Shown: positions 22,076-33,720 of the stretch, in pieces | How positions within the stretch are numbered: position 1 is the first letter of the stretch | How the letters are laid out: the number at the start of each line of letters is the position of its first letter | NCBI GenBank assembly: GCA_027605045.1 | Contig: JAQFWX010000141.1 | Location: 23,689-87,688 of the forward strand | Length of the DNA stretch: 64,000 nt | Direction of reading: 5' to 3' | Source: Phallus indusiatus | Taxonomy: Eukaryota; Basidiomycota; Agaricomycetes; Phallales; Phallaceae | The notes under the pieces: generated by a model | Told to the model about the DNA's origin: nothing | Database searches by the model: none | What the model saw: the letters and a program-made list of their open reading frames with translations, nothing else | Position numbers and translations under genes: made by a program

Positions 22076-24313
22076 TTAAATTTTCTTAGATGATTTACCT
22101 CCCGGCTCGGATAGCTGAGAAACTTGAATTCCAAATTCTAAGCAGCCTCAGGCTGAGGATCAAACTTTTTTATCTATGGCCGCCCTCAAATGCCACTTGA
22201 TGCATCAAAGGAGCGCTCCGGACATTTTCTTTGCCGTCTCACAATTTTCATTTTATTTCGGAAATGAATAAACAGAGAGTAAGGAGAATCATTGGAAATG
22301 TGACTCAACTCTGGTGGCCTTTGTCAATCTTCGGGTTAAAAAAGTATCCGATCATCATTGTTATTTTCTTTCTGTAGTACTCCTGTTTGTCCGAGTAATG
22401 ACTCGCCTTTTGTTAAGGCTCTGGCGTAGATGTGGCTGCTGAAGTATATCCTTGTGTTTAACTCTGGCATTTTTATCGAAGATTCGGCGGGGCGGAGGGA
22501 CCTAAAACACGACTTGAACTCTTTAATATGGCTTACAATGCCGTTGCATCCGGGAGGGTTTGGTGATCAATGTTCCTGGTCATAAGTCCTTTCGTGGTAT
22601 GCGGGTAAAAGTTGAATTGGAGCATCCTCTTTATCAGTCTTCCGTAACATTCATAATATACAAGATTCTCACTCAAATATGGCATATCTACTTAATTCCT
22701 TTGATTCAGGTACTGGGAGCATGCATATGCTTTTGGTTCCTGTAATATATACGCTCTCGGAGAGCTGTGTACGACTATAATAGTATACCCTATACCATTT
22801 CTTGCGACTGCGCACTGACGCGGGGCGTGGGTTTATGAACTGGCTTGTTCTGTATGCAACCAACGATGCTGATCTCGACAGTGATTTATATATCTCTTGG
22901 AGTGGATAAACCACGGAAAATTACCTATGCGCCAGATCGTTATCTTGAACTTGCTTTAAGTGTAAGTACCTCACACACGCCCGCATGTATTTTACACGTA
23001 CCGATTATCATCATCAATATCAACCGCGATACTGGCTTCGCCTGATAGTTCATTGGGGTGATGTTTAATAGGCGACCAACCTTTGTGCCTTAACGACTGC
23101 TATTGACTATGGAACATTCATTATGTATGGAGGACTAAACGTACAAAATACCCCATTTGACCATTAAGGAGGCTCTACTTGCTTAATCGTTGGTTGTGGA
23201 GCAGTAACGAAATTGATTCCCCTTTTTATTACGAAGCTATTAGTTATAGGAAGTCCTACCTCCGATACATAAAAATGATCCACAAGGTGATTTTGGCTTG
23301 TCGGGATATCCGAGATTCGGCTAAGTGTTGAAGCAATCCAATTGCCTTTTTGTCTGTAAATGTTTTGGCTTCTTCAGGACCACAGAAGAAAAACACCACA
23401 TGTTAACCATTCCAAACCAAACATTTCCGGAAAATGCTGACATAGAACAGAAAGCTTGTAGCTTTTGTGTTGTGCCATTTTTGAAAGTACCGACGCTCGA
23501 TCGGCAAAAGGTTCGGTGATGAACACCCGAGTAAGAGGTATCCCCGAGAGAGAGTTAGCGCAACGAATATATTCATCCGTTGGCTGAATTCAGTTTCGAA
23601 GTTGTCCCCATCAAAAGTGGCGAGACCCCCAAGTTGGCCTCTTTGGCCCCCCTTGATGAAAATGACTAGAAACAGGTTATCAGTACTGAATTCGGAATTG
23701 GCTTGTGATTCCATGATTCGAAAACATACGGATCCCCTCTTTTCGGCACTGTCAACCTCCTTGGACGTAAAAATAAAGCCAATGACGATACGCCACAGAC
23801 TGTGTACAGATTCAATACATGTGTAGCTGTAGTTACCACGCAATATGGGTGGGCGTTTCTTTCTTGCTATTGCCCCTTGTGTTGATTGTTGACGCGATGT
23901 CTCTGGGTAGGCAAACGAAATACCTGGCTTGATATCTTTTTCTGGCGCAGGGCGCAGGGCCATGGAATTTACATACACGTATCAGCTTCTTGAGGAAGAT
24001 AATCATAGAAGTTCGAGTAGATAATGAATAAACTCGAGGCTTCTCGTGATAACATTAAATTTTCCATTCTAATAGAATCTTCAGTAGATCACATACATCT
24101 CATCTTTCAAGTTTTCACAGAACTTGTCTTTTGTTTCCATGTGCATTGCACACACTGGACCGATGATTAACGCAGAACTTGTGTGGCTGACGCTTACAAG
24201 CGCTTAGCTGATTTCCTGATTTCCTGATTTCGTTTTCTGGTTGGGGTGTCTTCGTCACGGCGTTACACTGTTACACGCTTCACGAAGCTCGACCTTGTGA
24301 AGTTGTTTGCCCA
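22076..24313. other. Gene-poor region, probably decayed sequence
   Basis: About 2.2 kb with no gene I can support. Fragments with protein-like texture exist, such as INVPGHKSFRGMRVKVELEH (plus, near 22565) and TTEEKHHMLTIPNQTFPENA (plus, near 23380), and a 191-codon minus frame at 23403-23978, but none joins into a consistent exon chain. The plus-strand fragments could be remnants of one decayed gene. Confidence 0.4.
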
Positions 24314-25281
24314 ATGGCCGCGCCCCGACTCTTCAAGGTCTTCCCAAAGACTTCCTTGTTTCTGGTATGTGATTTACAAGCCCGATTGAGTGCGCAATCA
24401 TTTCATCATTCCGTTATCATTGGAATTAACATTAACTCTGTGTTGTGTGTGCATTTCAAATGGGATTGTTGTAGGGCCAGCGATATATGGATTCGACCAT
24501 GTGATAAATACAGCGACCAAGATGCTCAAGGTTGCCAAAGTAGGTCCGGAAAGAGAATTACACAGATCACGATTTGATGTCGGTTTTGCTTTTTCTTCTG
24601 AATACATATGTATTATTGCATGCAGTTGATGGATATACCCGTGCTAGCAACTGAACAAAACCCGAAAGGATTAGGCGAAAGTGTTCCGGAGTTGACGAGC
24701 GCGTTATCTCTCCTCCCTGCTCCGTTGAACCTGGGAATATTCAGCAAGTCATTGTTCTCCATGATCACTCCGGAAGTGGCAGAAGCAATTGCAAAACGGG
24801 ATCCTGTCATAAGGGGCGTGGTATTGTTTGGAATCGAGGCATGATTAATTTTATTATTATTATCGCCATAATATTGCAAGGCGCGAGCCATTATTGATTT
24901 CCTTTTTTTTTCGCTAATCTCCTTATACAGTCCCACGTTTGTGTACTGCAAACAGCGCTTGATCTGCTGGAGCGAGGATATGATGTCTTCGTCCTTGCCG
25001 ATGGTGTTTCGAGCTGCAATAGAGAAGAAGTTCCAATTGCATTGGAAAGAATGCGACAAGCTGGAGCTCAAATAACGACCTCTGAAAGTATATCTTTCCA
25101 GCTGATGGGTACGTATGACCGTGATTCTCCCGTTCACCCGTGCCAGCTCCGTTACTCACGATTTCTCTCATACCTTTCAGTTGATTCTGCATCGCCCAAT
25201 TTCAAAGCACTTGCGGGTATCATCAAAGAGGAGAAACAGAGCACCAAAGATAGCCTGCAGATGCTATTGCCTAGAAAATAA
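24314..25281 (+). CDS. Isochorismatase-family cysteine hydrolase (ISOC-like)
   Basis: Small alpha/beta hydrolase of the isochorismatase/nicotinamidase superfamily, similar in layout to animal ISOC1/2 and YcaC-like proteins. The catalytic Asp is in SLFLVCDLQARL, and the catalytic Cys in SHVCVLQTALDLLERGYDVF. Between them lie the expected RPAIYGFDHVINTATKMLKV, LMDIPVLATEQNPKGLG and FSMITPEVAEAI segments. The Lys usually upstream of the Cys fits IFSKSLFSM. The first exon joins at TTGA|GTGCGC. The intron before SHVC has a GC donor (24839) and an AG acceptor (24930). C-terminus LAGIIKEEKQSTKDSLQML; stop at 25279-25281. Natural substrate of this subfamily is unknown. The next gene starts 121 bp downstream on the same strand. 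Confidence 0.88.
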
Positions 25282-25402
25282 TAAATCTAAAATCCCAATT
25301 AGACAAAACACAGGATATTAGATAATTATTTGTATATGTACCTTGATTTCTGTCCCCTCCAAATTGGACTTCCGCCGGTTTTCCTCTTTTCTTTCTTAAA
25401 CC

Positions 25403-27953
25403 ATGTCTCATCCCTCCACGACCTCCCAAAATTCCTCTTCCTCTCCTTCTCCCATTGCCATTCCCAAGGGGCATTCCAAGTCGAAATCCATCCTGAAACA
25501 CCCAATGCGTGACGCCGCTTCCTACTTGACCGCTCTGTCACAGGCCGACGCTGACGCCCGCGCTGCTCTGCGCAAAAACAGATCTGCAGACAGCTTCAGT
25601 GACACGGCTTCAGTCAACTCGTTCATGACCTCGTCAGCTGTCTCCACGTCGACGGCCGCATCATCCAGAACAGCGTCGAGTGTCAATCTCCGTGGCAGCG
25701 ACAACGGTCTGCTGCTCGACTCTTCACCTTTCTCTTCTTCGCCTTCTTCAGACGACAGTGACGACAACGACAACAACACCAATGACGACAAGTACAGCGA
25801 GCTGGATGTCTCCCCGTATTCTCTGGAACAGCAGGCTCTGCACCAGTTTACTACTAAACATCAGGAATTCGGACATTGCGCTAACGAGTCCTATCGTTTC
25901 ACTTCTGCATGGAAGCCTGGTTCACCCATCGGAAACCGTCTCGACGAGGACCCTTCATATTATATCCTACTCACTACCTATTTTTCATACCTCATTTTAA
26001 TTGTCTTGGGCCATATACGTGATTTCCTTGGAAAAAGGTTCCATGCCTATGCTTACAAACACCTCATGCCCAGTAACGTACGTTTTTTGTCAGCCTATTT
26101 TTCCTTTTCTTTTTCCCTTCCCGAATTCTTTATTTTCTTTCTTTGGACAATTTTTTCTTTCTCTTTCTTTCACAACTGCGCCGCGGTATGAAAATCGCAC
26201 AGTCCGTAGCGCATCGGCAAGCTGTGTTTCAAAAACAGAAACATTCCGCTTCGCTTTTCCCACCAATCATTAAACTATTTGCTTTGATGTTGATTCTGAC
26301 GCTAACGGTTCCTTCTCCCCTTTTAGGGTTATGCGGCACTGAACTCCGATTTTGACTCCTTCTATTCACGTCGCTTGAAAGCACGAATGGACGACTGCTT
26401 CTCACGCCCTATCACGGGTGTGCCGGGTCGAACCATTACTCTGCTAGATCGCACATCGAATGATAACAACACAACGCTGCGTTTGACCGGAACGACTTCC
26501 CGAGCTCTTAATATCTCTTCATATAATTATTTGGGATTCGCACAAGCTCAAGGACCTTGCGCTGACGCCGTTGAAGAGGGTATTAAACGATATGGTGTAT
26601 CCGCGTGTGGACCCCGTCTCGAAGCCGGCACGACAGACTTGCATACTCAGGCCGAGTCTCTCGTTGCTAAATTCGTCGGTACACAAGATGCTCTTATCTG
26701 TTCTATGGGTTTTGCTACCAACTCTACTACTATCCCGGCTTTGGTTGGAAAAGGGTGTCTCGTCATTTCGGACGAATTGAACCATGCGTCTATTCGGTTT
26801 GGTGTTCGTTTGAGCGGTGCAAATGTCCGGACTTTCAAGCACAATGACATGGACTCTCTTGAGGCTCTGCTTAGAGAGGTTATCAGTCAGGGTCAACCCC
26901 GCACGCACCGGCCTTGGAAGAAGATTCTCCTCGTTGTTGAAGGGCTGTACTCTATGGAAGGCACTTTGGTCGATTTACCCGCCATTATGAAATTAAAACA
27001 ACGTTACAAGGTAAATAACAATAGTGTTCCTTTTTGAGGATCATCTAATTATGGATGTTGACGTCTGGTTTTCCTTTTTTTTTTAGTTCTACGTTTACGT
27101 TGATGAAGCCCACTCGATCGGAGCGTTAGGACCTCACGGACGTGGTGTTGCGGATTACTTCTCCATCAACCCCGCGTCGATTGATCTCCTTATGGGTACA
27201 TTCACCAAATCGTTTGGTGCTTCGGGCGGGTACATTGCAGGTTCCAAACAACTGGTTTCGCGTTTAAGGCTTCGTTCACATACGGGATGCTATACCGAGA
27301 GTATGTCGCCTGCTGTGCTTACACAGATCATGGCTAGTATGGCTAGTATCATGGGTGTTCGTCCTCCTGCTGCTGGACCTTCGACTGCTCTTATTGAAGA
27401 CGAAGTTGAAGGTGGTGTTCCAAAGCTGGCGCTTACTATCCCGTCATCGTCTGCGCCTGTCTTAGCTGATGGCTATGTTCACCCCGGACCTGCACCAGCC
27501 TCGTCTTTACCATCATGGCTTCATCTCCCTCACAACATTCTCTCAGGCGTTGAAGGTCGATCGCGATTACAGCGTCTCGCATTCAACGCACGATATCTCT
27601 CGCACGGTCTGCATAAAATGGGCTTCATCACATATGGTCATTCCGATTCGCCTATTGTGCCGCTTTTACTCTTCCACCCGGGCAAAATGACGCTGTTTTC
27701 GCGACTCATGTTAGCGCGGAAAGTTCCGATTGTCGTCGTCGTGGTGGGATACCCTGCTACGCCACTTGTTAGTGGCAGAGCGAGGTTTTGTTTGAGTGCT
27801 GCGCATACGAAACAGGATTGCGATTCCATTTTGAGGGCCTGTGATGAGATTGGCGATTTGCTTGATTTGAAGAACGGTATTCCTGCTAAGGAGAGGTGGA
27901 CACTTGAGGAGGTTATTAATCGGTCCGTGGAGTTGGCTCATATGGATATGTAA
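25403..27953 (+). CDS. lcb2: Serine palmitoyltransferase subunit 2
   Basis: Catalytic PLP-binding subunit of serine palmitoyltransferase, the first committed step of sphingolipid synthesis (L-serine plus palmitoyl-CoA to 3-ketodihydrosphingosine) at the ER membrane. N-terminus Ser-rich (MSHPSTTSQNSSSSPSP), then EFGHCANESYRF-type region and a transmembrane segment (YYILLTTYFSYLILIVLGHI). The core shows NISSYNYLGFAQAQGPCADA, YGVSACGPRLEAGTTDLH, DELNHASIRFGVRLSG, VDEAHSIGALGPHGRGVADY, and the PLP lysine in GTFTKSFGASGGYIAG, which distinguishes LCB2 from LCB1 (which lacks the lysine). Two introns: after MPSN (donor about 26078, acceptor about 26324, long for this window) and after KQRYK. Ends ELAHMDM at 27953. 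Confidence 0.95.
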
Positions 27954-28455
27954 AAGTGGCCAAATGGGGTTCAGTGTTTTCTTTTTCTCTCTTTCCTTTC
28001 GTTGTCAATACCTCGATTGCCGCCCGACATCATCAATACGATCCAGGGTAGCTTTTTCACATTCGCGAAATCATTGCATTATGATTTTGTCGTTCTTTGT
28101 TTCCTTCATCTTTATTTTTCGCGCTGCCCATATCATTTTGCATTCGAAAGTCATTCTTGGTAGATGATTCTAGAATTCTCTCATTTGCAAATATTTGTGT
28201 TTAAAGTATATCTTTTTTTCTATTTCCCGTTTTTCTCTTTCTCTCTCGCTTTTTACTATTATATATAACAACAATAAATAACTAGAAGACACAAAGTGAA
28301 TAAATAAAATCAATCAGTTGATTGATACTTATAAATTGGAGATTGCGCAATCCTCTGATGTGTTAGTAATTAAATAGGGCAGGATGAGTAATAGGATTGA
28401 TTCAAGGTAGGATTACAAAAATGGATGAACTTTTTACGGTGTGGTGTATATATAA
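27954..28455. other. Intergenic region
   Basis: About 500 bp between lcb2 and the GST-fold gene. Contains a TC-rich tract (28210-28250) and an AT-rich TATATATAA near 28259, plausible for 3' and 5' untranslated regions. No gene seen. Confidence 0.5.
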
Positions 28456-29553
28456 ATGGCGTCATTCGTATTGACACGTTCATTTCAAGTTGGCCGCGCT
28501 GCCAGTAGGTTTAGACTTCCTCCAGTTCATTTCTCCACATCTACTGTACTAAACAGAATTATGGCTCCAAAGTATACTCTTCTGTATTGGGGTGGGATTC
28601 CGTACGTTTTTTCAATTCAGTGTATGTATATTGAATCTAGACTGACTTTATGAAATAAGCGGACGAGGCGAAGTGAGTACAATCCAATAGACAATAAACG
28701 CCATCATATCTAAACGCCACCCGGACAGTATATAAGACTCGCATTCGAATATACCAAAACTTCTTTCGACGAAGTAAACGATTATCAGACGTTTTCACAA
28801 TATATTTCCCCCAAAGGCCCGCATTTTGCTCCTCCGTTGCTCAAGATCACGGGCGATGATGCGGCCTCCAACGATACCCTCGTGTTATCTCAAACACCGG
28901 CGATTCTTGCTTATCTTGCTCCGAAACTTGGATTAGCTGGGTCAAATGAGCATGAGAAGGCGACTGTTAATCAGTTGACGTTGACCGCTCTTGATCTCAG
29001 TAATGAGACTCATGATGTACGTGTTACGTTTCAACGCCTAGATGATTCAAATTTTATATTTAACTCTTTTTCTTTTTCTTCTTCTTCTTCAATTCGACCA
29101 ATTTTAGGTTCATCACCCAATAGCAGGCCAACTCTATTACGAAGACCAAAAACCAGAAGCGAAACGCCGCGCGGAAGATTTCACAGCTAACCGCATCCCT
29201 AAATATTTCACGCATTTCGAAACTGTTCTTGAAGGCAATGCCAAATCATCAGGAGGATCAGATGTTCTCGTCGGTTCAGCTGTGTCAACTGCTGATTTGA
29301 CGCTATTCCAGGTCGTTGAGGGTTTGCTGTTTGCGTTCCCGAAACGACTGGCTACGTTGCGCAAATCCGGGAAGTATACACGCGTGTTTGCGTTGCATGA
29401 AAAGATTAAAGGAGAGTTGGGCGAGTATTTGGGGAGTAACAAGAGGGCGGCGTTTAGTTTGGGTCTGTATAGGTATTATGCTGAACTGGTAAGTCTATTG
29501 TTTTCTTTTCGGTTGGGTCAGATTTGAGGCGTTGTTTTTAGGACCAGGAGTAG
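28456..29553 (+). CDS. Glutathione S-transferase-fold protein with possible mitochondrial presequence
   Basis: The N-terminal thioredoxin-like half reads APKYTLLYWGGIPGRGEYIR (the GSH-site loop of GST proteins) and TLVLSQTPAILAYLAPKLGL (the SQxxAI motif binding the glutamyl part of glutathione). The C-terminal helical half has VHHPIAGQLYYEDQKPEAKR and VLVGSAVSTADLTLFQVVEG (N-capping S-T-A-D-L). A 35-residue leader rich in Arg and Ser with no acidic residue (MASFVLTRSFQVGRAASRF) precedes a second Met at MAPKYTLLYW, suggesting a mitochondrial form and a cytosolic form. The P-GRGE junction uses a 13-nt microexon at 28660-28672. The last exon is only DQE plus stop (29542-29553). Substrate unknown. 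Confidence 0.85.
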
Positions 29554-30131
29554 CTGTGTACCAGTGATCAAAGCTACAAATTAAGTTAAACGTATTTCTT
29601 GTATGATAAAAATAAATCGCCCCTGTTGAATTTAAACGCAACCGTTGATCAAGTGTAGTCGCTAAGTAGTAGTGTATGCTGCGTTAATCTCGCTTCGAGG
29701 CATGTTGCTCACCCACTTGTCAATTATGAGGCCGGATCCCCTTTTGTGTGTTGATAACTTCCGTTGTCAAAGGGGTGGTCTTAACTTCGCAGTAAGACGT
29801 TTAAGTTCTGAATGCCGTTGGCTCCTTTTGTCGATATTGCACGGCGTAACCTGTCGGACAATATATCATCCGGAAATTTCCTGACTTTAGTTCGGAAGTT
29901 CTGATGGAAGACTTGACACTTCTCTACAGGTTCCGATGAGCCTTTTTCCCGACAGAACCTCAAAGTTACAGCATATTGTTTTAGTTGATTCAGCATTTAT
30001 ATACAAACTAAAGTCTGACATTAATTTGTTCTTTTCTGACAGAATTTATAGCATACATGACAAGTATTTAGGTTGCAATCATTTAATAAGATCTAAACGC
30101 GAGGGCATAGTGGTTTTTTTTACTTCGGTAT
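29554..30131. other. Intergenic region, convergent genes
   Basis: About 580 bp between the convergent GST-fold gene and annexin. Nothing recognisable; short frames have no protein-like exon chain. Confidence 0.5.
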
Positions 30132-32475
30132 TCAAGTAGCAATAACGGCACACATGAAATCTCTATAGTCACCGCTAGTTTCGGTCCTAACTTTAGAAAG
30201 AAGAGATCTGCCGTAGAGTTCTTGGTAATATTGTTTTATAGCATCAAAACGAGGTTTGTTCCAGTGCGCTCGGATGATACGGTAGACTGAAAATGGAAAA
30301 CATGAAATGACCAATAAGAAGTAAAAATTAACTTATGAAACTTACTGAGACGCTCGTCTTTAGTTCCAACTCCTTTCATTGCTTCGTAAATTAGAACAGC
30401 ATCGCGGTGAACGCCATAGCCGTCCTCTTCCGCTCCTTGTATTACATACTCTAGCGCAGTTTTCATGTGTCCCGAAAATTCATTGCGCATGGCTGTGAAG
30501 GAATATTGCGGCCCTGTTTTTTTTAAGAAAAAAAAAACAGCAACTTACAAGTTGAAAGTTTGATGTTGAAGGTTTGGTGATAAGCTCGGACAAGTGCACG
30601 TAAATGTGCGTGAGATCGGGTTGCAATGATTGAACAGCTATTTTTCATCGGTCAGAAATGAATTGATAAGACGACTTGAAACAAAAGTCTTCTTACATGG
30701 TTATTTCATCTGTCCCTGTTCGTCCGGGACCCGCAGCATAGAGCACTTGAACATCAGCTTGAACTGCCGCGAAATCTACATATTCAGTTTCATTCCTGTT
30801 GGCCACCAGTATCATATTGAACAGTCGTTCGGTTTTCATTGAGAGCTCTGATCGAATAATAGAAGTTAAATCACGTCGGTATATTGCTTGGTATGCAGCT
30901 TTGAGAGTGATAATTTCGCCTGCGTTTGGAAAGTTGAATTAGCTGTGAACAAAAGCAAGAATTGAGTCTTAAATTCTTACTGTTCGATCGATCGCACAGA
31001 ACTTCTGGCCAATGAGTTAATTAGCAACTCAAGTTTGAGAGGCATTTTAATAATAATAAAAAGCTGACCTGTTAGTATGTCTTCATGTGTTCCAAACCCA
31101 GCTGAAGCTCTGGTTTTTCTTGAGTTCATTAATGATCATTCGGTCAGAAATCGTATCACCTGTGAAGTAGCCAACAATCGAAGCCAACAGGACCGAGTGC
31201 CTTCGCGCGAAGTGCATATTCATACCAAGAGCTGGTTTCTTTCTCGATCTAACAAAAAATGACATTAACTGTATCGAAAATGTAATAATAAATGCTTACA
31301 GATTTGACGAGGTCCTTGCCAGTAGAGCTTTGGTAGGCTCTGCTTACTGAATCGACTTGGTATGCATCCAAAGGCGCAAGGGCCTCTGTAAGAGCCTTTT
31401 CATCGGTACCAAATCCCTATAAACAACAGTCGGGGGATGAAGCACATGTGATTTGAATGTGTATAATTACTCTGAAAGCTTTGCGAATGGCCTCCGCAAC
31501 ACGAAGGGCGTCAAAACCAGGGAGAGGGCCTGTATAAGGTGGAGCAGGAGGAGGCGGTGGTATAGGTACGCCCAAGAAAATCAATGCGTCGGGACGTGGC
31601 GTTGATGGTTGGTTGATGTTGATCGGGGAAACAAAGCCTCCCGTCTGAGCAAATGGCTGGGGTTTGGATTGGGGAAATGTTGAAGGGGAAACTCTTCCGC
31701 TGGAGGGATAGCCTGGTGTTGGCATTAGTGGTTGATTAGCGCCACTATACCGACCCTGCGGGAGGCTTTAGGAGGAAATGTTGGTTTTAGATTAAGTAGT
31801 GAAGCTAGTGAAGAGCAACGTACGGTATATAGTTGGGGTGATAATTGTGCCGAGGAGGCGGAGCTACGGGAGAACGAGACCCATATCTTTGATAACTGGT
31901 ATAGATGTTTACTTCAAGACCGAGGTATTATCGGTGTGATGACTTGCCTGCTTCCGTATGGACTGTGATTGATATATATAGATTCAACGAGTCCGGAATA
32001 TGTTATGATTGGCATTTACCTTGAGGCTCGTGGTGATGGCGGTCCCGGTAGAGGCGCCAACCTTTAAAAGATGAGTGTTGTTGTAAATCTCCTCAATTGT
32101 CGGCGGAAAGAAGCTAGCTTTACCCAGGAGAGTTGTAACTAGAGAGCTTTTAGAATCGGACGTCCCGACGATTTGAAAGGTAATACATACCTTGTAGAGT
32201 ATCTTGGAAAGTAGATTTGAGTTGAAAGGCGTGACATTTCCGAGATTTCTGTCATACTCACCCGCCAGATTGTACGTTACTTTGTGGTTGCTGATATCCA
32301 CTCTGATAAGGTGGGGGTGGCCCGGGTGGCGGCAAGTAACTAAAACCAAGCTTTCAAAAAAAAGTTCAACAAGCTAATTAGTTATACACACGCACCTCGG
32401 CTGGTATTGGGTTTGTTGTTGCTGCGACTGCGCCGATCCAGGCCACGGTGGATAGTTAGGACTTGAATAGGACAT
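30132..32475 (-). CDS. Annexin
   Basis: Calcium-dependent phospholipid-binding protein. N-terminus (ATG 32475) MSYSSPNYPPWPGSAQ is followed by a Pro/Gln/Gly/Tyr-rich disordered leader (YLPPPGPPPPYQSGYQQPQS, PSTFPQSKPQPFAQTGGFVS), typical of fungal annexins. Repeat 1 begins PGFDALRVAEAIRKAFR with FGTDEKALTEALAPLDAYQV after the next junction. Later repeats show RSELSMKTERLFNMILVANR, VQVLYAAGPGRTGTDE, and the last repeat DAVLIYEAMKGVGTKDERL then YRIIRAHWNKPRFDAIKQYY and KVRTETSGDYRDFMCAVIAT. GxGTDE-type calcium loops are visible in repeats 1, 3 and 4. About ten introns. Membrane partner and role in fungi are not well established. Confidence 0.9.
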
Positions 32476-33241
32476 GTAAATGTTTGCTTCTGATTTCTGA
32501 CATATTTTCGCTATAAATCACAATTCTTAGCGCGCACGTCATTTTGCACCGCCTCAGGCTCGTGCTTGTGGACACGATCATCTCAGCTAGTCACTGCGTG
32601 CCTGCCACCTGGACAGCCCAGGCAGTGGCTATGTGACAGTAACGCGGATCCCGGCCCCTTCTGAAGCACGACGAAGTTATATCTTGGTTATATCCTGTTA
32701 TATCCGATTCGCTGGCGAATGCGATGAGGCGTTTTTTCCTTCAAGTTGCTGCTGATTATTAAGAAGTACAATAGCTTCCTTCAGTCTACGCGAAGCTAAT
32801 GTAAAGTTCCGTTCTTCGGACTTCCGACGCCGAACTTGAGCTTGAGCAGGCGAGGCACTGAGGCTTAGGCCGCTGAGTCGTCACTTGCGGCTTGCGGTTA
32901 TAATGAAGGTATGAAGGATTCACACCATAACGAAGTTTGCTGTGGGCTGTAGCGCCTTGATTCAACAAAAGCTTTTCTCCTAATTCCATATTGTATACAA
33001 TTGCATGCAAATCACTGCGTGAGACTCTCAATAGGTGATGTACCTAACTCGTGCTAAGCAGAGAAGGCAGTCCCCAGCTACTTCCCGCGGCCCCGTCATT
33101 AACAGACGGCTTATTGCAACGGAATAAGAATTTGACGTGTCGTTTAGTAGGAGGGAGCAAGAGAAATGTTTTTATACGAATATCTACGCTCTCTATGTAC
33201 ATCGCGCGTGACCCTCGGCGAGAAAGTCGGAAATGTCGTCG
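32476..33241. other. Intergenic region
   Basis: About 770 bp with no supported gene. A small tandem repeat of GGTTATATCCTGTTATATCC occurs near 32687. It leads into the retrotransposon remnant. Confidence 0.5.
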
Positions 33242-33720
33242 TCATGAGAAGGTTCCATAACGAGTTGTCAATGTCGTTAATAGCGGAATCGGAAGAAGAG
33301 TATCCACAATAACATCAGGATAAAATTTCTTTGAACGAAAAGCATGAAACTTTCCCAGAAACAGCCGTCCCGAAACCGTGCGCAAGCGGTACGTGTTATT
33401 GGATCCGCTGACAATGCTGAAAGGGCCAAACCATCGAGGTGAGAGTTTGAACTTAGCCTCCATATTGTTCTTCAAGCTAGAACTATGAACTAGAACCGTA
33501 TCACCTGGCTTAAACTCCACAAAACAAGATTTACGATCAAAATCTTCAACCTAGTCTAGTAATCTGAAAAAACCGACGCTGCTTCATTCCGATCCTGGTC
33601 CAAAAATACGTAACGAAGGGCTGCGTCCAGATTGATCTCGAACAAAACCGATAAACCTTGGTCGCGTGATCCGGGAATTGATCAAAGAAAGAGCTTTCTC
33701 GAAAAATTCAGGCCATGATG
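33242..33720 (-). mobile_element. Ty3/gypsy retrotransposon remnant, integrase C-terminal part
   Basis: Minus-strand frame 33520-33242 reads FKPGDTVLVHSSSLKNNMEA, then KFKLSPRWFGPFSIVSGSNN and TYRLRTVSGRLFLGKFHAFR, the SH3-like C-terminal domain of Ty3/gypsy integrases (the GPF/GPY module). Further upstream on the same strand, in another frame, WPEFFEKALSLINSRITRPR is compatible with the end of the integrase core. Frameshifts and stops separate the pieces, and no protease, reverse transcriptase or LTRs are visible, so this is a dead fragment. Confidence 0.72.

Noticed and set aside
23403..23978. 191-codon minus-strand ORF.
   Set aside because: Long but without recognisable motifs or joinable exons; the opposite strand has equally protein-like fragments. 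Not supported as a gene.
25403..27953. 5-aminolevulinate synthase or LCB1 as alternatives for the PLP enzyme.
   Set aside because: GTFTKSFGASGGYIAG with its lysine and the N-terminal membrane segment fit LCB2; LCB1 lacks the lysine and ALAS has a different N-terminus.
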